From NCBI GenBank assembly GCA_045654645.1, contig JAZONR010000046.1, positions 16,452-80,451 on the forward strand: a stretch of DNA of 64,000 nt, given 5' to 3'. Under the pieces are notes generated by a model, which was not told where the DNA came from, did not search any database, and worked only from the letters and a program-made list of their open reading frames with translations. The position numbers and the translations under genes were made by a program. Positions 42,473 to 51,523 of this stretch are shown one piece after another. Position 1 is the first letter of the stretch; each line of letters starts with the position of its first letter. The DNA comes from HGM04593 sp045654645 (GTDB taxonomy: Bacteria; Bacteroidota; Bacteroidia; Bacteroidales; Bacteroidaceae).

Positions 42473-43561
42473 TTAAAGTTTCCTGTATACGTTGCAGGTG
42501 TTCTCCACCATACGTTCAAGCGAGAACTCCCCGCTGCGCTTTGCGCCCTTTCGCCTTAACTCATCGCAAAGGGAGGGACTGACAAGCATCTCCTTTAGAG
42601 CATCGTGCATTGATTGGGCATCAGCGGGATTAAAGAAGAGAGCAGCATCTTCGGCCACCTCGGGGAAACAACTTGCATTGCTTAGACACACAGGGCAGTT
42701 ATTGGCAAAAGCCTCAAGAATTGGAATTCCGAAACCCTCGTAGTGCGACGGGAACACAAAGCAAAGCGCGTGGCGATAGAGCGATGCCATTTGGGCATCA
42801 TTGGCCGATATATGCACAAGCCTATCGGCAATGTTCCACCGTGCAAAGAGTTTCATCTCGGAACTTGAAAAGGGATTGCCCGTGCACACAATCTTGAGCA
42901 AAGGGTCGAGATTGAAGATGGGGCGTATGGCCGAGAGCCAAGGAAGAAAATTCTTATACCCCTTGCGCTCGCCCACATAAAGCACATACCTATCAAACAG
43001 TTGCGCAGATGGCTTCACCACCGGCCTATAGCCGTGATGCACCACAGTAATCTTCGAGGGGTCGGTACCAAGCAGCTCCACAATATCGCGCTTGGTATTC
43101 TCACTCACAGCAATTATGTGGTCTGCTTCAGCTACCAGGCGTTTCTTGTGTGGAATTGTGCGGTCATAAATGAGCACATCCTGAGGATAACGCTCAAATG
43201 TCATATCGTGAATAGTGAGCACAAACGGTTTCTGCCTCTCCTTGACGTGATTAAGAAAGTAGGGACTGAAGTATGTGGGGTGGAAGATGTCATAATCGCC
43301 ACTCTTTACAGCACGAAGAGCCACCCTGTCATTCACAAGTGAATAGAGGCGACGTTTTATGCGGTAGTTATGCGGGAAAGCGAGTTGCGTATATTTGTTG
43401 CCGTAGGTTTGGGTAACATAGTGATTCTCGCAATACTTCATAGGCACATCGGCTGTGAACTCTTCAGCCGGAAGGTTGTAGATGAGGTCGGCAAAATACC
43501 TTGTAACACCGCCAAAACGCTGGAAGGTGAACATTTGGTTGTCATACAGAATTTTCTTCAT
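42473..43561 (-). CDS. Glycosyltransferase family 4 (GT-B) protein
   Basis: A 362-residue GT-B enzyme with an N-terminal FQRFGGVTRYFADLI acceptor-domain start, IIAVSENTKRDI near 148, and YVLYVGERKGYKNF near 190. The C-terminal donor site has ALCFVFPSHYEGFGIPILEAFA near 265 with the E-x7-E motif, followed by PVCLSNASCFPEVAEDAALFF. These are strong GT4 signatures, retaining transferase type. Its start overlaps the flippase stop by one base (TGATG), indicating coupled translation. Sugar specificity cannot be assigned. Confidence 0.9.
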   Translation of the reverse strand: MKKILYDNQMFTFQRFGGVTRYFADLIYNLPAEEFTADVPMKYCENHYVTQTYGNKYTQLAFPHNYRIKRRLYSLVNDRVALRAVKSGDYDIFHPTYFSPYFLNHVKERQKPFVLTIHDMTFERYPQDVLIYDRTIPHKKRLVAEADHIIAVSENTKRDIVELLGTDPSKITVVHHGYRPVVKPSAQLFDRYVLYVGERKGYKNFLPWLSAIRPIFNLDPLLKIVCTGNPFSSSEMKLFARWNIADRLVHISANDAQMASLYRHALCFVFPSHYEGFGIPILEAFANNCPVCLSNASCFPEVAEDAALFFNPADAQSMHDALKEMLVSPSLCDELRRKGAKRSGEFSLERMVENTCNVYRKL

Positions 43562-45033
43562 CAGGCCTCTATTTTACGTTTTAACAGAAAGCATATAATC
43601 TCCTTCAACTCCTCGCTGCGCAGCACAAGGCCCACCCCCACATAAAGGAGTGCAGCAACGGCAACCCTTGCACCAAGCAACAGATAAACATTGTCTATCG
43701 ACAGCGTGATATAATGCGTTACAACCATCACTGCTGCAGCCTGCAGCATATAAGGCAACACGTCGCGAAGGAACATTGGAAGTTCAAGGCTTATCTCCTT
43801 CTTCACAAAGTGCTGCCAAACAAGAAGCCAGGCTGCATTGAAAATGCAATAGGCCACAAGCATACTCTTTATGCCATAGGGGTGAAGCAATAACAGCATC
43901 AACAGCGTCAGCACTCCCTGCACAATGGTGCACCACATAAAGACCACCGCCCTGCCACGGCTCACAAGAAGATTGGTGAGCATAGACTGCACGGGCATAA
44001 AGGCGCCCCACACAGCCAACACTTGCAACATAACAGCACTCTCTATCCATTTATCGGTTATAACAACCGTAATCAACTCCTTCGACACCAACGACAGGCC
44101 AAGCATCAAAGGAAAGGCCACAAACGATGTGAAGCGCAACATTTTGCGGAAAACGCGCAGCTGACGCCCACTGTCATCGCCCACCTTGGCCAGCACAGGC
44201 TGCGCAACGGCATTGACCATTCCATTGACCACCTCGCCACCCATATTAAACCACTCGGCTGCCTTTGTGTAGTTACCCACATCACTGCGACTGTAATATT
44301 TTCCCAGTATGAACGAAAAAACATTCCAGTTGAAACGCTGGAAGAGGTTTGTTATCAGCAGGCGATAGCTGAAAGCAAAAAGATAGCGTAATGGCGCAAA
44401 ATTAACCTTGAGACTTGGACGCCAAGGGGTAAAATACCAACACACCACAGTGCGCACAAGCACATACACAATACTCTGTGTGGCTATACCCCAATAGGAG
44501 TAGCCGTTGAGAGCAAGCACAATGCCCGTTACACCGGAGATGCTTATAGACAACATCAGTGCAATGGACTTTTGCTTGACCTTGAGCTCGCGGAACAGAT
44601 AGGCCGACGGCGCAATACCAAAGCCGGCCACCACAAAGCCCAGGAAATTATACCTTGACAGCCCCACCAGCACCGGCTCATTGAAAAAAGCCGCAATCAT
44701 TGGCGCACAGGCATAAAGCCCCGCATACATCAGCAACGAGATGATGATATTGAACCAAAAGACAGCATTGTAGTCGTCGTGTGTTACGCTTTTGCGATTG
44801 GCTATTGCCGAAACAAAGCCACTATCCTGCAACGAGCCTGCTACAGCCGAGAAGATGGCAAGCATACCTATGGGGCCATAGTCATCGGGCGAGAGCACAC
44901 GCGCCAAATAGACGCCAAACAGAAGGCTCAACAACTGGCACACAGTGTTGCTCAAACCACCCCAAAGCATACCCTTTGCAACGGTTTGTTTCAAATTGTG
45001 TCCAGTGTTGTCCTTAACCACGCTATCCGGCAC
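43561..45033 (-). CDS. Wzx-type lipid-linked oligosaccharide flippase (MOP superfamily)
   Basis: A 490-residue protein with about 12-14 membrane helices. The opening KGMLWGGLSNTVCQLLSLLFGVYLARVLSPDDYG pattern, seen in pieces from about residue 19 on, is typical of the polysaccharide transporter family (WzxC/RfbX group). It would flip lipid-linked glycan units across the inner membrane for surface-polymer assembly. It begins 14 bases after the metG stop and ends overlapping the first GT4. With five neighbouring glycan genes it forms a compact export and assembly locus, but no Wzy polymerase or Wza exporter is present. Confidence 0.87.
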   Translation of the reverse strand: MPDSVVKDNTGHNLKQTVAKGMLWGGLSNTVCQLLSLLFGVYLARVLSPDDYGPIGMLAIFSAVAGSLQDSGFVSAIANRKSVTHDDYNAVFWFNIIISLLMYAGLYACAPMIAAFFNEPVLVGLSRYNFLGFVVAGFGIAPSAYLFRELKVKQKSIALMLSISISGVTGIVLALNGYSYWGIATQSIVYVLVRTVVCWYFTPWRPSLKVNFAPLRYLFAFSYRLLITNLFQRFNWNVFSFILGKYYSRSDVGNYTKAAEWFNMGGEVVNGMVNAVAQPVLAKVGDDSGRQLRVFRKMLRFTSFVAFPLMLGLSLVSKELITVVITDKWIESAVMLQVLAVWGAFMPVQSMLTNLLVSRGRAVVFMWCTIVQGVLTLLMLLLLHPYGIKSMLVAYCIFNAAWLLVWQHFVKKEISLELPMFLRDVLPYMLQAAAVMVVTHYITLSIDNVYLLLGARVAVAALLYVGVGLVLRSEELKEIICFLLKRKIEA

Positions 45034-45047
45034 TTTGTGAATTGGCT

Positions 45048-47087
45048 TTACTTTATCTCACTACCGGGCTTCGCTGCCGGAGTAACGGTGAGCAGTGAAA
45101 GCTTGCCCTCGTTATCCTCGGCACTGAGAATCATACCCTCGCTCACTATTCCGCGCATTGTACGCGGCGGCAGGTTTGCAATAAAGCACACCTGCTTGCC
45201 CACAAGCTCCTCGGGATTAAAATGTTTTGCTATACCCGAAAGGATAGTGCGTGTCTCAAGCCCGTCATCAATCTTGAATTGCAGCAACTTGTCGGCCTTG
45301 GGTACCTTGGTACACTCGAGCACAGTACCAACGCGAAGGTCGAGCTTGAGGAAATCATCGAATGTACACTCGGGACGAACAGGGTTGGCCTTGTAGTTGG
45401 CAGCCTCATTCTCCTTCTTGATTCTCTCAAGACGGTCAAGCTGTGCCTGTATCACATCATCCTCAATTTTCTCGAACAGGAGGCCCACCTCGCCAAGTTC
45501 GTGTCCCTCGGCAAGCAATGATGTGCTGCCAAGACTTGTCCACTCGAATGATGAGAGGTTGAGCATCTCACGCAGTTTCTTGCTGCTGAAGGGAAGGAAA
45601 GGCTCAAACACTATCGAGAGGTTGGCAACAAGCTGCAACGAAAGGTTCAATATTGTAGCCACGCGCTGCATATCTGTCTTTGCGAGTTTCCAGGGCTCTG
45701 TCTCGGCCAGATAGCGGTTACCGATGCGGGCAAGTTCCATAGCCTCTTTCTGCGCCTCGCGGAACTTATACTGGTCGAGCAGATTCTCAACCTTGCTCTT
45801 CACATCGACAAACTCGGCCACTGTTGCCTTGTCATAGTCGGTGAGTTCTCCGCAAGCAGGCACTTTTCCATCAAAATACTTCTTTGTGAGCACAAGAGCG
45901 CGATTCACAAAGTTTCCATAAACCGCCACAAGCTCGTTGTTGTTACGCGCCTGGAAATCCTTCCAAGTGAAGTTGTTATCCTTGGTCTCGGGAGCATTGG
46001 CTGTGAGCACGTAGCGCAACACATCCTGCTTGCCGGGAAAATCAACGAGATACTCATTGAGCCACACAGCCCAGTTGCGCGATGTTGAAATCTTATCATC
46101 TTCAAGATTGAGGAACTCATTGCTGGGCACATTGTCGGGGAGAATGTAGTCGCCGTGCGCCTTAAGCATTGAGGGGAACACAATGCAGTGGAACACAATA
46201 TTATCCTTGCCGATGAAGTGCACAAGACGTGTATCTTCACTCTTCCACCACTGTTCCCAAGTGTCGGGCAGCAGTTCCTTGGTGTTGCTTATGTAGCCTA
46301 TGGGGGCATCGAACCACACATAGAGCACCTTACCCTCGGCACCCTCTACCGGAACGGGAATACCCCAATTGAGGTCTCGGGTAACGGCGCGAGGTTTCAA
46401 GCCGGTATCGAGCCAACTCTTGCACTGGCCATATACATTGCTGCGCCACTCCTTATGGTCGTTGAGAATCCACTGCTCGAGCCAGGGCTGATAGGCATCG
46501 AGCGGAAGATACCAATGCTTTGTCTTGCGTTTCACAAGTTTGTTGCCCGAATCGGCATTATAGGGGTTAATGAGTTCATCGGGTGAGAGAGTAGCACCAC
46601 ACTTCTCACACTGGTCGCCATAAGCATCGGCGGCGTGGCAACGGGGACATTCGCCACGGATGTTGCGGTCGGTGAGGAACTGCTGTTCGCCCTCGTCATA
46701 ATACTGCTCGCTCTCCATCTCAACAAACTTGCCGTCATCATAAAGTTTACGGAAAAAGTCCGACGCCAGTTCGCGGTGAGTCTGCGATGTTGTGCGTGAA
46801 TAGACATCGAACGATATGCCAAAGCCCTCGAACGACTCTTTAATTATGTTGTGATAGCGGTCTACAACCTCCTGTGTTGTAATACCCTCCTTCTTGGCAC
46901 GTATGGTAACGGGCACACCGTGCTCATCGCTACCGCCGATGAAAAGCACATCCTCGCCCTTGAGCCTGAGATAACGCACATAGATATCAGCAGGCACATA
47001 CACACCTGCAAGGTGGCCAATGTGTACAGGGCCGTTTGCATAAGGCAGGGCCGATGTAACAAGTGTTCTTTTAAATTTCTTTTCCAT
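45048..47087 (-). CDS. metG: Methionyl-tRNA synthetase with C-terminal tRNA-binding domain
   Basis: A 679-residue class I synthetase charging tRNA-Met. HIGH is at 22-25 (PVHIGHLAG). A zinc knuckle lies near 146-163 (CPRCHAADAYGDQCEKC). The KMSKS loop is KISTS near 332. An anticodon-binding helical domain follows, and an EMAPII/Arc1p-like OB fold sits at about 575-679 (FLKLDLRVGTVLECTKVPKADKLL pattern, split by a short loop). The KISTS form keeps the second lysine position as threonine, a known variant of the motif in MetG. It is the first gene of the minus-strand run into the flippase. Confidence 0.96.
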   Translation of the reverse strand: MEKKFKRTLVTSALPYANGPVHIGHLAGVYVPADIYVRYLRLKGEDVLFIGGSDEHGVPVTIRAKKEGITTQEVVDRYHNIIKESFEGFGISFDVYSRTTSQTHRELASDFFRKLYDDGKFVEMESEQYYDEGEQQFLTDRNIRGECPRCHAADAYGDQCEKCGATLSPDELINPYNADSGNKLVKRKTKHWYLPLDAYQPWLEQWILNDHKEWRSNVYGQCKSWLDTGLKPRAVTRDLNWGIPVPVEGAEGKVLYVWFDAPIGYISNTKELLPDTWEQWWKSEDTRLVHFIGKDNIVFHCIVFPSMLKAHGDYILPDNVPSNEFLNLEDDKISTSRNWAVWLNEYLVDFPGKQDVLRYVLTANAPETKDNNFTWKDFQARNNNELVAVYGNFVNRALVLTKKYFDGKVPACGELTDYDKATVAEFVDVKSKVENLLDQYKFREAQKEAMELARIGNRYLAETEPWKLAKTDMQRVATILNLSLQLVANLSIVFEPFLPFSSKKLREMLNLSSFEWTSLGSTSLLAEGHELGEVGLLFEKIEDDVIQAQLDRLERIKKENEAANYKANPVRPECTFDDFLKLDLRVGTVLECTKVPKADKLLQFKIDDGLETRTILSGIAKHFNPEELVGKQVCFIANLPPRTMRGIVSEGMILSAEDNEGKLSLLTVTPAAKPGSEIK

Positions 47088-47149
47088 CTGTTTTTATGTT
47101 TTTGATTCATTCTTTTTCATTGATAAAGCAGCACATTGGCTACAAATTA

Positions 47150-47157
47150 CAAAAGTA
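47150..47157 (-). promoter_or_regulatory. Candidate -7 element of metG
   Basis: Minus-strand TACTTTTG is an exact TAnnTTTG match, about 63 bases upstream of the metG start. No TTTG is visible at the expected upstream distance, so support is partial. Confidence 0.35.
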
Positions 47158-47237
47158 ATCATTTATTTTTAAAACATCGCGCGCATATAGACTAATTTTA
47201 ACGACTACAGGAGACGGTAGCAAAACAAAAAAAACGC

Positions 47238-47245
47238 TATATTTG
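47238..47245 (+). promoter_or_regulatory. Candidate -7 element of the acyltransferase gene
   Basis: TATATTTG is an exact TAnnTTTG match, 31 bases before the ATG at 47277. The upstream element is poor. The position, close before the ATG in a divergent intergenic region, supports it. Confidence 0.42.
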
Positions 47246-47276
47246 CCACATAACACAAATCAAGCACAAACACAAA

Positions 47277-48434
47277 ATGCAAAAAAGAACAATTTCATCG
47301 GCTGTTTTTGCCGATTCAAAGCCACACTACGAACTGCTTGACGGCCTGCGCGGTGTGGCTGCAATATTGGTTGTATTTTACCACATTTTTGAAGGCTTTT
47401 CGTTTGCCGAGCTGACAAACGGTGCCGGCAGTGGAGCTATCACCACCCTCAACCACGGACACATTGCCGTTGATTTCTTTTTCGTATTATCGGGATTTGT
47501 AATAAGCTACGCCTATGACAATCGCTGGGACAGTATGACAACCGGAGAATTCTTCAAGCGCCGACTCATACGCCTGCACCCTATGGTTGTGATGGGAGCA
47601 ATTATAGGCACCATTGCCTTTGCTGCAACAGGTTTTGAGAAGTGGGACGGCAGCACCGCACCAACCGGATGGGTGATGACCGCAATGCTGCTTACAATGT
47701 TTATGATACCGGCCCTGCCGGGAGCACCACACGAGGTGCGAGGCAACGGCGAGATGTTCCCGCTCAATGGCCCCACCTGGTCGCTTTTCTTCGAATACAT
47801 CGGCAACATTCTCTATGCGCTATTCATACGTCGCCTGCCCACTTGGGCGCTTGGAGTGCTCACTCTGCTACTGGGCCTTGCACACTCCTGTTTCTTCATT
47901 TTCGACGTGTCGGGCTATGGTATGGTGGGAATAGGCTGGACTATTGATGAGGTTAACTTCTTGGGAGGATTGCTTAGAATGTTATTCCCCTTCACAATGG
48001 GTATGCTGTGTGCACGCCGCTTTAAACCACGCAAAATAAAAGGCGCTTTTTGGATATGCAGCGCCCTGCTCATCATTCTGTTTGCACTCCCCAATTTTGG
48101 AAAGGTCAATTGCAGCTATGAGGTAATATGCATAGCCGGCGTGTTTCCTCTCATTGTGTGGATGGCGGCAAGTGGCAGCACAAGCGGAAAGACCGCAAAG
48201 ATAAACAACATCCTTGGCGAAATCTCCTACCCTCTCTACATAGTACACTATCCTTTGATGTACATCTTCTACAAATGGCTAATAGAACAGCAACGCTACA
48301 CCCTTGGAGAGACAGCAGGCATTGCCACATTGGTTGTTGCAGCAAGCATTGTGCTTGCCCTACTGTGCTTGAAACTCTATGATGAGCCACTGCGCAAATG
48401 GCTTGCAAAAAAGTTCCTGAAAAGCCAGCATTGA
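47277..48434 (+). CDS. Acyltransferase 3 family membrane protein (OafA/YrhL-like)
   Basis: A 385-residue polytopic protein with about ten membrane helices. It carries the family opening ELLDGLRGVAAILVVFYHI near 21-39, where His38 is the expected catalytic histidine, and a DFFFVLSGFVISYAYDNR segment near 65 with an RxxR-like FFKRRLIRLHP near 90. These enzymes O-acetylate sugars of surface glycans or peptidoglycan. It stands alone, divergent from metG, so it could serve the neighbouring glycan cluster, but that is inference. A terminator is not evident; dapB follows 103 bases on. Confidence 0.87.
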   Translation: MQKRTISSAVFADSKPHYELLDGLRGVAAILVVFYHIFEGFSFAELTNGAGSGAITTLNHGHIAVDFFFVLSGFVISYAYDNRWDSMTTGEFFKRRLIRLHPMVVMGAIIGTIAFAATGFEKWDGSTAPTGWVMTAMLLTMFMIPALPGAPHEVRGNGEMFPLNGPTWSLFFEYIGNILYALFIRRLPTWALGVLTLLLGLAHSCFFIFDVSGYGMVGIGWTIDEVNFLGGLLRMLFPFTMGMLCARRFKPRKIKGAFWICSALLIILFALPNFGKVNCSYEVICIAGVFPLIVWMAASGSTSGKTAKINNILGEISYPLYIVHYPLMYIFYKWLIEQQRYTLGETAGIATLVVAASIVLALLCLKLYDEPLRKWLAKKFLKSQH

Positions 48435-48490
48435 AAAGAAGCACACTCACAATCTTTCTCTTTTTGTTATTTATACTTAAATTGGGGAGT

Positions 48491-48510
48491 ATAAGTAAAT
48501 TTTTACTTAT
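48491..48510. promoter_or_regulatory. AT-rich palindrome overlapping the dapB promoter (possible operator)
   Basis: ATAAGTAAA (48491-48499) and TTTACTTAT (48502-48510) are perfect 9-bp inverted arms two bases apart. They end inside the candidate -7 element and fill the spacer. This placement is what a repressor site would show, but an AT-rich palindrome can arise by chance. Confidence 0.4.
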
Positions 48511-48515
48511 CTTCG
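48508..48515 (+). promoter_or_regulatory. Candidate -7 element of dapB-lepB operon
   Basis: TATCTTCG matches TAnnTTTG at seven of eight positions. Transcription would start near 48522, after the in-frame TTG at 48520, which supports ATG 48538 as the dapB start. Confidence 0.42.
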
Positions 48516-48537
48516 CATCTTGAAATACATTATTGAA

Positions 48538-49293
48538 ATGAAGATAGCACTTATAGGTTACGGAAAGATGGGCAAGGAGATTGAGCGCATTGCCCTTGAG
48601 AGAGGACACGAAATTGTATCAATCATAGACGTTCACAACCACGATGACATAAAAGGCGAGGCTTTTGCAAGCGCCGATGTTGCCATTGAATTTACCGCAC
48701 CGCACGTTGCTTTCGGCAATTGCATTGCCGCTATGGAGGCCGGCGTGAAGGTTGTCAGCGGCAGCACAGGCTGGTATCAGCAACACGAGAGCGAGATGCG
48801 CGAGAAGTGCGAGAAGGAGGGCAAGACACTCTTCTGGTCAAGCAATTTCAGCCTTGGCGTTGCAATATTCGCAGCAGTGAACCGCTATCTCGCAAAAATA
48901 ATGAGCCGCTTCGACAACTACAGGGTTGGTATTGAAGAGACTCACCACATCCATAAGCTCGATGCCCCAAGCGGCACAGCCATAACCCTTGCCGAGGGTA
49001 TTCTTGAGAATATCGGCCACAAGTTCAGCTGGGTGATGGGAGACCTCACCAACCCCGACGGCACAGTAACCAAGGGCACTGCTCCCAAGGCTACCGAAAT
49101 TAAGATTGACGCAATACGCCGCGATGAAGTACCCGGAATTCACACAATAACATACGACTCGTTCGAAGATACAATAACAATCACACACGATGCTCACAAT
49201 CGCAGTGGTTTTGCCCTGGGCGCTGTACTTGCGGCAGAATACACCAAGGAACACAGCGGCCTGTTGTGTATGCAAGACCTCCTCAACTTCTGA
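48538..49293 (+). CDS. dapB: 4-hydroxy-tetrahydrodipicolinate reductase DapB
   Basis: A 251-residue NAD(P)H enzyme of the lysine and diaminopimelate pathway, needed for peptidoglycan and lysine. The start at ATG 48538 (MKIALIGYGKMG) puts the Rossmann motif at 7-12 in the normal place; a TTG at 48520 lies at the predicted transcript start. SGSTGW lies near 79, the catalytic EETHHIHKLDAPSGTA near 134 and a C-terminal LGAVLAAEY near 233. It heads dapB-lepB-WbqC, a gene order I recall as frequent in Bacteroidetes. Confidence 0.95.
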   Translation: MKIALIGYGKMGKEIERIALERGHEIVSIIDVHNHDDIKGEAFASADVAIEFTAPHVAFGNCIAAMEAGVKVVSGSTGWYQQHESEMREKCEKEGKTLFWSSNFSLGVAIFAAVNRYLAKIMSRFDNYRVGIEETHHIHKLDAPSGTAITLAEGILENIGHKFSWVMGDLTNPDGTVTKGTAPKATEIKIDAIRRDEVPGIHTITYDSFEDTITITHDAHNRSGFALGAVLAAEYTKEHSGLLCMQDLLNF

Positions 49294-49336
49294 TATAAAC
49301 AACCGTTTTTTATAAACTCATTCAAAAGAGCACATA

Positions 49337-50875
49337 ATGGAGTTTAGATTATTTGGAAAAAGTATAAAACCATCGCGCAAGGATATAGTAAAAACGTGCA
49401 TCGCTCTTGTGCTGTACATACTTTTTCTCGTTTGGGTAAAAAGTTGGATGGGCATCATTGTCATTCCATTTATAGTAGACTGCTACATCACCCGCATAAT
49501 ACCCTGGAAATGGTGGAAAAACCTAAAGAGCAAGACAGCCCGCACAGTAATGAGCTGGGTAGACGCCATTGTGTTCGCATTGATTGCCGTTTACTTTGTG
49601 CACACATTCATCTTCCAAAACTATGTAATCCCCACATCCTCGCTCGAAAAATCGCTTCTTGTTGGCGACTACCTCTTTGTGAGCAAGGTAAACTATGGCC
49701 CGCGCAAGCCACAAACTCCATTGAGTATGCCGCTGACACAGCACACAATGCCCGTGCTGGGCTGCAAAAGCTACATCGACGCCCTGCAATGGGACTATGA
49801 GCGCGTTGCAGGACTTGAGCAGATAGAACGCGGAGACATAGTTGTGTTCAACTATCCCGCCGGAGACATCGCAACCACCAACCCGGCAGTGATAGACCTG
49901 CATACATACTGCTACAGCATTGGACGCGAGCTGAACAATGATAGAAACAGTGTCGATACACTGCCTCCATTGCAAGCGCACGCACTCTATGAGAAGTACT
50001 ACAACGATGGCTTCAGATACATCCAAGAGCACCCCGACGAGTTTGGGGAGATACTGCACCGCCCGGTTGATCGCCGCGAGAACTATGTGAAGCGCTGCAT
50101 TGCCCTTCCCGGCGAGACATTGGAGATAAAAGAGAGGGAGATATACCTCAACGGCAGCAATATGCCCCTTCCTCTTAATGCCCAATTCAATTACAACGTG
50201 GTGCTCACACGCCCGCTCACCGAGGAGCAGCGCCGCGAGCTGGGGATAAGCAAAGAGGACCTGCAGAACCTGCAGGTTGTACGCCCTCAACAAATCAATG
50301 AGACAATACGCGCAACGCTGGGCATAAGCCACAGCTACCTCGATAGCCTAAGACGCAGCAATTGGTCGGTGCTTGCAGGAGAGCTGCCTCTCACAAACGA
50401 CAGCTACAAAAAGCTAAAGGCCAACAGCCGTTTGTGCAAGAACATCTCAATAGCAAGCCAAAATTACACACAAGGCATCTACCCACAGAACGGCAACACC
50501 GGTTGGACTGTGGACAATTATGGCCCGGTGTGGGTTCCCAAAAGAGGAGAGACCATTAAGCTCACACCCCAGAACATAGCTATCTATGAACGCCCCATAG
50601 TTGCATACGAAGGCAACACCCTTGAGATAAAGGATAACAAGTTCTACATCAACGGCAAGCCAACAGATAGCTACACCTTCAAGATGGACTACTACTGGAT
50701 GATGGGCGACAACCGCCACAACAGCGCCGACTCGCGCAGCTGGGGCTTCGTTCCCGAGGACCACATTGTTGGCAAGGCGATGTATGTGTGGTTATCCCTC
50801 GACAAGGACCGCCCCTTGTTCCAGAACAAGATACGTTGGAACAGAATGTTTAGAAGTGTAAGCAGTTTTGACTAA
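49337..50875 (+). CDS. lepB: Signal peptidase I (large Bacteroidetes form)
   Basis: A 512-residue S26 peptidase, much longer than the E. coli enzyme (about 324). Membrane helices lie at about 20-38, 39-52 and 73-93. The catalytic serine is Ser102 in IPTSSLEKSL, and the catalytic lysine is Lys252 in YVKRCIALPGE. The GDNRHNSADSRSWGFVP box starts near 457. About 140 extra residues lie between Ser and Lys boxes and about 200 between Lys and GDN boxes. It cuts signal peptides of exported proteins, including type IX secretion cargo. It is 43 bases after dapB. Confidence 0.94.
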   Translation: MEFRLFGKSIKPSRKDIVKTCIALVLYILFLVWVKSWMGIIVIPFIVDCYITRIIPWKWWKNLKSKTARTVMSWVDAIVFALIAVYFVHTFIFQNYVIPTSSLEKSLLVGDYLFVSKVNYGPRKPQTPLSMPLTQHTMPVLGCKSYIDALQWDYERVAGLEQIERGDIVVFNYPAGDIATTNPAVIDLHTYCYSIGRELNNDRNSVDTLPPLQAHALYEKYYNDGFRYIQEHPDEFGEILHRPVDRRENYVKRCIALPGETLEIKEREIYLNGSNMPLPLNAQFNYNVVLTRPLTEEQRRELGISKEDLQNLQVVRPQQINETIRATLGISHSYLDSLRRSNWSVLAGELPLTNDSYKKLKANSRLCKNISIASQNYTQGIYPQNGNTGWTVDNYGPVWVPKRGETIKLTPQNIAIYERPIVAYEGNTLEIKDNKFYINGKPTDSYTFKMDYYWMMGDNRHNSADSRSWGFVPEDHIVGKAMYVWLSLDKDRPLFQNKIRWNRMFRSVSSFD

Positions 50876-50884
50876 GAAACAGCA

Positions 50885-51508
50885 ATGGCAAGCATAATAT
50901 CACACCCGTTATACCTTGCAGCCTTGCCGCTCTACACCGGGCTCTACAAGGCCGACAGGCTTGTTATTGACGACATAGCACCATTTGTAAAACAGACACT
51001 GCGCAACCGCACAACAATAGCCACCGAAAACGGTGCACAAACCCTAACAATACCGGTGATGCACAACGGCCGCAGCATCCCTATGCGCGACATACGTATA
51101 AGCGAACACGGCAACTGGAGACACCAACACTGGAACGCCCTTGTGAGTGCCTATCGCAAAAGCCCTTTCTTTGAATATTATGCCGACGATTTTGCCCTGT
51201 TCTATGAGGAACGGGACGGATTTCTCATAGATTTCAATATGCGTTTGCACAGCGTGGTGTGCGAGCTTTTAGGGCTTGAGCGCAAGGTGGAACTACTCTC
51301 TGAAATTACAGATAAAGAGGTGCTTTTAGCAACGACCGACACGCGCTACATAGCCGAGCCAAGAACGCTTGCAGAAATTGAAAGCTGCACAAAGCCCTAC
51401 TATCAAGTCTTCTCTCAACGAAACGGCTTTATACCCAACCTGAGCATCATAGACTTGCTTTTCAATATGGGCCCTGAAGGACTTATTGTGCTAAGAGACG
51501 GCAAGTAA
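50885..51508 (+). CDS. WbqC family protein
   Basis: A 207-residue protein opening HPLYLAALPLYTGLYKADRL and carrying TLRNRTTIATENG near 37 and HNGRSIPMRDIRIS near 60. KSPFFEYYADDF lies near 94, a highly conserved segment of the family, followed by a C-terminal half ending PEGLIVLRDG. WbqC-like proteins occur in O-antigen clusters of Proteobacteria and next to lepB in Bacteroidetes; no activity is established. It starts ten bases after lepB and is probably cotranscribed. Confidence 0.87.
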   Translation: MASIISHPLYLAALPLYTGLYKADRLVIDDIAPFVKQTLRNRTTIATENGAQTLTIPVMHNGRSIPMRDIRISEHGNWRHQHWNALVSAYRKSPFFEYYADDFALFYEERDGFLIDFNMRLHSVVCELLGLERKVELLSEITDKEVLLATTDTRYIAEPRTLAEIESCTKPYYQVFSQRNGFIPNLSIIDLLFNMGPEGLIVLRDGK

Positions 51509-51523
51509 CGGTTATCAACATAT

